Shown: one piece after another, positions 48,666 to 52,959 of the stretch
Layout of the letters: every line of letters begins with the position of its first letter
Position numbering within the stretch: the first letter of the stretch is position 1
Origin: Candidatus Rokuibacteriota bacterium
GTDB taxonomy: Bacteria; Methylomirabilota; Methylomirabilia; Rokubacteriales; CSP1-6
Direction of reading: 5' to 3'
NCBI GenBank assembly: GCA_016179965.1
Contig: JACPCF010000016.1
Coordinates: 1-52,959 of the forward strand
Length of the DNA stretch: 52,959 nucleotides
The notes under the pieces: generated by a model
What the model was told of the DNA's origin: nothing
Database searches by the model: none
The model's input: only the letters and a program-made list of their open reading frames with translations
Made by a program: the position numbers and the translations under genes

Positions 48666-48695
48666 TTCACTGCGGCCTCGGCGGGGCGGTATCAT
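48666..48695 (+). promoter_or_regulatory. Candidate sigma-70 promoter of argS
   Basis: TTCACT (48666-48671) and TATCAT (48690-48695) are separated by 18 bases in the 101-base gap between cobQ and argS. The match is moderate. A GC-rich hairpin (CGCCGCCGTGGGCGGCG) follows in the leader. Confidence 0.4.
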
Positions 48696-48743
48696 GAGTC
48701 ATCGCCGCCGTGGGCGGCGACTCGTGTCTTCACCGATCCGAGC

Positions 48744-50399
48744 ATGAGCTTGAACGTCACCGACCGCCTCTCCGACGCGCTGAGGACGGCCCTGGCGGGA
48801 GCCGGACTCGAGGCTCCCGGCGAGGTCCTCTGGGAGGTCCCGCGGGAGGAAGCCCACGGGGATTACGCCACGAACGTGGCGATGGCGCTGGCGAAGTCCG
48901 TCCGCCGTCCGCCCCGCCAGGTGGCGGAGACGATCCGCCAGCGCTTCCCCGGCATTCCCGAGGTCGAAAAGGTCGAAGTGGCGGGGCCGGGGTTCCTCAA
49001 TGTCTTCCTCGCCCCCGCCTGGTGCGCGGAGGCGCTGGGAGAAATCCTCCAGACCGGCGACGCGTACGGCCGGAGCGACGCGGGGGGAGGCCGCCGGGTC
49101 CAGATCGAGTTCGTTTCGGCCAACCCAACCGGGCCCCTCGTCGTGGTCAGCGCGCGCGCGGCGGCGGTGGGCGACTCCCTGGCCCGGATCCTCGCCGCTC
49201 AGGGGTACCGGGTCTTCCGCGAGTACTACGTGAACGACGCCGGCAATCAGGTCCAGACGCTCGCCCGCTCACTGGAGATCAGGATCCGCCAGCAGCTGGG
49301 GGAGGCGGCGGAGCTGCCCGAGGAGGCGTACCCGGGCGAGTACCTGGTCGAGCTGGCCAAGGAATACCTGGCCGCCGAGGGCCCCGGCGTTCTCAAAGCG
49401 CCCGAGGCGGAGCGGCTCGATCGCCTCGCCGTCTTCGCCGTGAAGCGGATCACCGACGGGCAACGCCGGGCGCTCAGCGCCTACGGGGTGGAGTTCGACA
49501 ACTGGTTCAGCGAGCGCGCCCTCACCGAGGGCGGGGAGCCGGCGCGGGTGCTGGAGCGGCTCCGGGAGCGGGGATTCGTGTACGACGCCGAGGGAGCGGC
49601 CTGGTTCAGGTCCACCGCCTTCGGCGACGACAAGGACCGGGTCCTCGTGAAGTCCGACGGCGAGGCCACCTACTTCGTCAACGACATCGCCTACCACGTG
49701 AACAAGATCGGCCGCGGCTTTGAGCGCCTGATTGCTCTCTACGGTCCGGACCACCACGGCCACGTGCCCCGGATGAAGGCGGCGCTCAAGGCCCTGGGCT
49801 ACCCGGAGGAGATCCTGGACGTGCTGATCATCCAGCTGGTGACCCTCCTCAGGGAAGGGCAGCCGGTGAGGATGTCCAAGCGCATGGGGGAGTTCGTGAC
49901 GATGGAGGAGCTGCTCGGCGAGGTCGGCCGGGACGCGGCCCGCTTCACCTTCCTCACGCGCCGCCACGACAGCCCCCTGGATTTCGACCTCGAGGGGGTG
50001 ACGCGCCAGACGGCTGAGAACCCCGTCTACTACGTCCAGTACGCCCACGCACGGATCGCGAGCATCTTTCAGCATCTCCGGGAAAAGAAGCTTCCGCTCC
50101 CCGACTGGCGGAAAGGGAACCTGGGCCTGCTGCGCCTGGCGGAGGAGCAGTCGCTGATCAAGCGGTTGCTCCAGTTCCCCCACGTCGTGGCCGCGGCCGC
50201 CCGCACCCTGGAGCCCCACCGCCTCGCCTACTACCTCCAGGAACTCGCCGGGCTCTTTCATCCCTACTACAAGGGGCACCGGGTCATCGGGGACGACCTC
50301 GCCCTGACGAACGCGCGGCTCGCCCTGGCGGCCGGGGTCGGCTTGGTCGTCAGGAACGGCCTGGACCTCCTCGGGGTCTCGGCGCCGGAGAAGATGTGA
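48744..50399 (+). CDS. argS: Arginyl-tRNA synthetase
   Basis: This 551-residue class I synthetase charges tRNA-Arg. It has the N-terminal ArgS domain, IEFVSANPTGPL before the first catalytic motif, YYVNDAGNQVQTLARSLEIR, YFVNDIAYHVNKIGRGFERL, the KMSKS-like VRMSKRMGEFVTMEELL and the C-terminal anticodon-binding DALR domain (ARIASIFQHL to the end). The first motif is unusual: where HVGH normally follows PTGPL, this protein reads VVVSARAAAVGDSL, so both HIGH histidines are absent. The rest is of normal length and well conserved, so the gene is probably functional. It overlaps the SPOR gene by GTGA. Confidence 0.93.
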   Translation: MSLNVTDRLSDALRTALAGAGLEAPGEVLWEVPREEAHGDYATNVAMALAKSVRRPPRQVAETIRQRFPGIPEVEKVEVAGPGFLNVFLAPAWCAEALGEILQTGDAYGRSDAGGGRRVQIEFVSANPTGPLVVVSARAAAVGDSLARILAAQGYRVFREYYVNDAGNQVQTLARSLEIRIRQQLGEAAELPEEAYPGEYLVELAKEYLAAEGPGVLKAPEAERLDRLAVFAVKRITDGQRRALSAYGVEFDNWFSERALTEGGEPARVLERLRERGFVYDAEGAAWFRSTAFGDDKDRVLVKSDGEATYFVNDIAYHVNKIGRGFERLIALYGPDHHGHVPRMKAALKALGYPEEILDVLIIQLVTLLREGQPVRMSKRMGEFVTMEELLGEVGRDAARFTFLTRRHDSPLDFDLEGVTRQTAENPVYYVQYAHARIASIFQHLREKKLPLPDWRKGNLGLLRLAEEQSLIKRLLQFPHVVAAAARTLEPHRLAYYLQELAGLFHPYYKGHRVIGDDLALTNARLALAAGVGLVVRNGLDLLGVSAPEKM

Positions 50400-51097
50400 T
50401 GGCGGCGCCCAACGGCAGGCCCCGGCGGAAATCGGGCGGACGCGGGCGCCGCGTGTTCTTCCTGGCGTCGGTCGGGCTGGTCATCCTGTCGCTGGGCTTC
50501 CTGCTCGGCGTGGTGGCCGGTCAGAGGTGGGCGCGGAGTCGTCCGCTCCAGACCAGCAGCGAGCCGGCCAAAAAGTCCTCGGCTCCCACGCGTCGGGCGC
50601 TCAGCGACAGTGACGCGGTGAAACCGCCGCAGATCCAGGAGAAGCTGACGTTTTATCAGACCCTCACGGCCCCGCTGGGAGCGACGCCGCCGCCCCCGAA
50701 GGCCGAGACGCCCAAGCCGGAGGCGAAGCCCCGGGAGGAGGCGTCCCGGGAGCGCACCGCACCCACGCTGACGCGTGGGTACCCGGACGGCACGGGTACC
50801 CGGCCCGTGCCCGACGCCCCGCCGCCGGGCGAGGCCAGGCGTGAGGGCACGCCGCCGCTCGAGCCCGGCTATACGGTCCAGGTCAGCGCGTACCGCGCCC
50901 GGCCCGCGGCCGAGGAGATGGAGCGGAAGCTCAGGGAAGCCGGCTTCGAGGCGTACGTGGCGACCATCAACGGCGACGACGGCCGGACGGCTTACCGCGT
51001 GCGCGTGGGCAGTTTCGCCACCCGGGGGGAGGCCCAGCGGATGGCCGAGCGCCTCCGGAGCGAGCGCGGCCTCTCGCCCTTCGTCACCGCCCGCTGA
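50396..51097 (+). CDS. SPOR domain membrane protein
   Basis: This 233-residue protein has one N-terminal membrane helix (VFFLASVGLVILSLGFLLGV VA, residues ~20-42). A long Pro/Lys/Glu-rich periplasmic linker follows, and then a C-terminal SPOR domain (GYTVQVSAYRARPAAEEMER, YRVRVGSFATRGEAQRMAER). SPOR domains bind denuded peptidoglycan at division septa, so a role in cell division or wall remodelling is likely. The linker contains a family D palindrome at 50761-50785. The GTG start overlaps the argS stop; an ATG follows immediately. It lies 12 bases before hpt. Confidence 0.87.
   Translation: MMAAPNGRPRRKSGGRGRRVFFLASVGLVILSLGFLLGVVAGQRWARSRPLQTSSEPAKKSSAPTRRALSDSDAVKPPQIQEKLTFYQTLTAPLGATPPPPKAETPKPEAKPREEASRERTAPTLTRGYPDGTGTRPVPDAPPPGEARREGTPPLEPGYTVQVSAYRARPAAEEMERKLREAGFEAYVATINGDDGRTAYRVRVGSFATRGEAQRMAERLRSERGLSPFVTAR
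50761..50785 (+). repeat. Palindromic repeat, family D, inside the SPOR protein linker (copy D2)
   Basis: ACCCACGCTGACGCGTGGGT forms a hairpin and is followed by ACCCGG, the same design as in the cobB linker. GGCACGGGTACCCGGCCCGTGCC, another palindrome, follows directly. Both are translated in frame within the low-complexity linker. Confidence 0.6.
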
Positions 51098-51109
51098 GGA
51101 CCGCACGCC

Positions 51110-51646
51110 GTGGGCCACCGTCCGGGGCGTGTGCTCATCACCCAGGAGGAGATCGCCGAGCGCGTCCGGGAGCTCGGGCAGGCCCTCTCCCGCGACTACG
51201 CGGGGAAGGACCCGCTGCTGGTCGGGGTGCTCAAGGGCGCCGTGGTCTTCCTGGCGGATCTCATGCGGGCAGCGGACATCCCGCTGGCGGCCGATTTCAT
51301 CGCCCTTTCGAGCTACGGGAGCACCACCCGCTCATCCGGCGTCGTGAAGATCACGGCCGACCTCAGCATCTCCATCGAGGATCGCCACGTCGTGATCGTG
51401 GAGGACATCATCGACAGCGGGCGCACCATCAGCTACCTGAAGCGGAATTTGCAGACGCGCCGCCCGGCCAGCCTCAGGGTCATGGCCCTCCTCGACAAGG
51501 TGGAGCGGCGCGAGGTGGACGTGGAGCTGGACTACGTCGGGTTCACCATCCCGAACGAGTTCGTCGTCGGCTACGGGCTCGACTACCACGGGCTCTACCG
51601 CAACCTCCCCTGCATCGCCGCTCTGGAGGAAAATCCGTCGGCCTGA
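51110..51646 (+). CDS. hpt: Hypoxanthine phosphoribosyltransferase
   Basis: This 178-residue purine salvage enzyme makes IMP (and GMP) from hypoxanthine (guanine) and PRPP. Signatures are LLVGVLKGAVVFLADLMRAA, FIALSSYGSTTRSSGVVKIT and the PRPP loop VVIVEDIIDSGRTISYLKRN. The purine-specificity end is VGFTIPNEFVVGYGLDYHGLYRNLP. The length is normal. GTG start. hpt next to ftsH is a widely conserved pairing (often after tilS), which supports the assignment. Confidence 0.94.
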   Translation: MGHRPGRVLITQEEIAERVRELGQALSRDYAGKDPLLVGVLKGAVVFLADLMRAADIPLAADFIALSSYGSTTRSSGVVKITADLSISIEDRHVVIVEDIIDSGRTISYLKRNLQTRRPASLRVMALLDKVERREVDVELDYVGFTIPNEFVVGYGLDYHGLYRNLPCIAALEENPSA

Positions 51647-51648
51647 CC

Positions 51649-51676
51649 TTGTGGGCGTCGGGGGGTGTGGTATACT
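51649..51676 (+). promoter_or_regulatory. Candidate promoter of ftsH
   Basis: TATACT at 51671-51676 is a good -10 box. TTGTGG at 51649-51654, 16 bases upstream, is a weak -35 box. The pair lies between the hpt stop and the ftsH start. Confidence 0.5.
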
Positions 51677-51706
51677 GAGCAGGCATTTTATTAGGGGTCG
51701 GGGGAG

Positions 51707-52959
51707 ATGCAATCGAGAGCGCCCATGAACCAGTCGGTCTACCGCAGCGTCATCTTTTGGATGGTGCTGCTCCTGATCGGCATCCTCCTGTTTAACGTCT
51801 TTCAGACCACCGCGCCCCCGAAAGAGGAGATCGTCTTCTCCGACTTCCTCAAGAAGGTCGAGGTCGGCGACGTCCGCGAGGTCACCATCCGGGGCAACAC
51901 GGTGTCGGGGCGCCTCGGCGACGGCTCGGCCTTCCGCACCTACACGGTGGACTATCCCGATCTGGTCAAGATGCTGAGGGACCGCGGCGTGCGGATCATC
52001 GTCAAGCCGCCCGACAACAATCCCTCCTGGTTCGCGGTGCTGATCCAGTTGCTTCCCGTCCTGCTGTTCATCGGCGTCTGGGTCTTCTTCATGCGCCAGA
52101 TGCAGGGGGGCGGCGCGAAAGCCCTGTCCTTCGGCAAGGCCCGCGCGCGGCTCATCTCGGAGAAGCAGAACAAGGTCACCTTCCAGGACGTGGCGGGCGT
52201 GGACGAGGCCAAGGAGGAGCTGCGCGAGATCATCGAGTTCCTCAAGGATCCCCCGAAGTTCCAGAAGCTGGGCGGGAAGATCCCCAAGGGCGTCCTCCTG
52301 GTCGGCCCGCCCGGCACCGGCAAGACCCTCCTGGCCAAGGCCATCGCCGGCGAGGCCAACGTCCCCTTCTTCTCGATCTCGGGCTCGGACTTCGTCGAGA
52401 TGTTCGTCGGCGTGGGGGCCTCGCGGGTGCGCGACCTCTTCGAGCAGGGCAAGAAGCACGCCCCGTGCATCATCTTCATGGACGAGATCGACGCCGTCGG
52501 GCGCCACCGGGGGGCGGGCCTCGGCGGCGGCCACGACGAGCGCGAGCAGACGCTGAACCAGCTGCTGGTGGAGATGGACGGCTTCGAGACCAACGAGGGG
52601 GTCATCCTCATCGCCGCCACCAACCGGCCCGACGTGCTTGATCCGGCGCTCCTCCGCCCCGGGCGCTTCGACCGGCAGGTCGTGGTGCCGCGCCCCGACG
52701 TGAAGGGGCGGGAGGAGATTCTCAAGGTCCACGCGCGGCGGATCGTGCTCGCGCCCGACGTGGAGCCCAAGGTGCTCGCCCGGGGCACGCCCGGCTTCTC
52801 GGGCGCAGATCTCGCCAATCTCGTCAATGAAGCCGCTCTTCTGGCCGCCCGGCAGAACAAGAAGTCGGTGGAGATGCTGGACTTCGAGAACGCCAAGGAC
52901 AAGGTCCTGATGGGCGTCGAGCGCCGCTCGATGATCATCAGCGAGGACGAAAAGCGGAC
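51707..52959 (+). CDS. ftsH: ATP-dependent zinc metalloprotease FtsH, N-terminal part
   Basis: The gene runs off the right edge; 417 codons are visible. FtsH is a membrane-anchored AAA+ protease that removes misassembled membrane proteins. Seen are the first membrane helix ([18 protein letters not shown]), the periplasmic domain, the second helix ([20 protein letters not shown]) and the AAA domain with [16 protein letters not shown], Walker [19 protein letters not shown], the pore loop [11 protein letters not shown], Walker [13 protein letters not shown] and the second region of homology [20 protein letters not shown]. The HExxH zinc site lies beyond the window. ATG codons at 51707 and 51725 are both possible starts; a GGGGGAG precedes the first. 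Confidence 0.96.
   Translation, partial: MQSRAPMNQSVYRSVIFWMVLLLIGILLFNVFQTTAPPKEEIVFSDFLKKVEVGDVREVTIRGNTVSGRLGDGSAFRTYTVDYPDLVKMLRDRGVRIIVKPPDNNPSWFAVLIQLLPVLLFIGVWVFFMRQMQGGGAKALSFGKARARLISEKQNKVTFQDVAGVDEAKEELREIIEFLKDPPKFQKLGGKIPKGVLLVGPPGTGKTLLAKAIAGEANVPFFSISGSDFVEMFVGVGASRVRDLFEQGKKHAPCIIFMDEIDAVGRHRGAGLGGGHDEREQTLNQLLVEMDGFETNEGVILIAATNRPDVLDPALLRPGRFDRQVVVPRPDVKGREEILKVHARRIVLAPDVEPKVLARGTPGFSGADLANLVNEAALLAARQNKKSVEMLDFENAKDKVLMGVERRSMIISEDEKR

Noticed and set aside
1-52959. tRNA, rRNA or CRISPR array
   Set aside because: No cloverleaf with a TTCRANY-type arm in the right spacing, no rRNA-like segment and no regularly spaced direct repeats were noticed on either strand. This was by eye, so a covariance search could still find a tRNA.

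Overview
This window is GC-rich bacterial chromosome (roughly two thirds G+C by eye, not computed). Genes are tightly packed, there are many GTG starts, and ATGA/GTGA stop-start overlaps are frequent. A secretin and TonB-dependent uptake point to a Gram-negative (diderm) cell. Gene content, repeat style and codon use recall deep environmental lineages such as Rokubacteria/Methylomirabilota, but there is no rRNA here and the assignment is inference only.

Layout. 1-2.4 kb: the end of a ribokinase gene, two tandem Uma2 nuclease genes made by a local duplication, and an intact Phd/RelE toxin-antitoxin pair. 2.4-5 kb: a minus-strand tenA-btpA-nagZ-like operon. 5-9.3 kb: an MFS transporter, a KAS III-like enzyme, a third Uma2 gene and a patatin-like lipase. 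9.3-10.2 kb: lower-GC toxin-antitoxin debris (a VapB fragment, a broken HigB and an intact HigA). 10.5-12.3 kb: an exported subtilisin followed by a BsuPI-type inhibitor-like protein. 12.4-23.5 kb: an eleven-gene type II secretion operon in the order E-F-G-H-I-J-K-L-M-C-D. 23.6-30.4 kb: a ZIP transporter, a diguanylate cyclase, aroQ, an ECF sigma factor fused to a membrane-anchored domain, an acyl-CoA carboxylase subunit, cobS and cobC. 30.5-33.8 kb: a four-gene minus-strand operon (triple-GAF protein, DUF3047 protein, di-iron ferritin-like protein, DoxX). 34-36.4 kb: small proteins and two decayed toxin-antitoxin loci. 36.6-48.6 kb: a cobalamin riboswitch and a long cobalamin salvage/uptake operon (cobU, cobT, cobB, btuF, btuC, btuD, a second incomplete riboswitch, btuB-like receptor, cbiZ, tonB, cbiB, and a cobQ that has lost its P-loop). 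48.7-52.96 kb: argS, a SPOR protein, hpt and the first part of ftsH.

How it works together. The cobalamin genes form one pathway. A TonB-driven receptor and a BtuFCD ABC transporter import corrinoids. CbiZ strips the lower loop and CbiB, CobU, CobS, CobT and CobC rebuild it. A riboswitch at the head senses the product. The type II secretion operon would export folded enzymes, and the adjacent subtilisin is a plausible but unproven substrate.

The most unusual theme is small palindromic repeats that sit inside or abut coding sequence. They occur in the leaders of three pseudopilins, the tail of BtuF, the interdomain linker of CobB and the low-complexity stretch of the SPOR protein. They behave like in-frame palindromic elements that settle where extra residues do no harm. 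A second theme is toxin-antitoxin decay: five loci are visible and only one looks whole.
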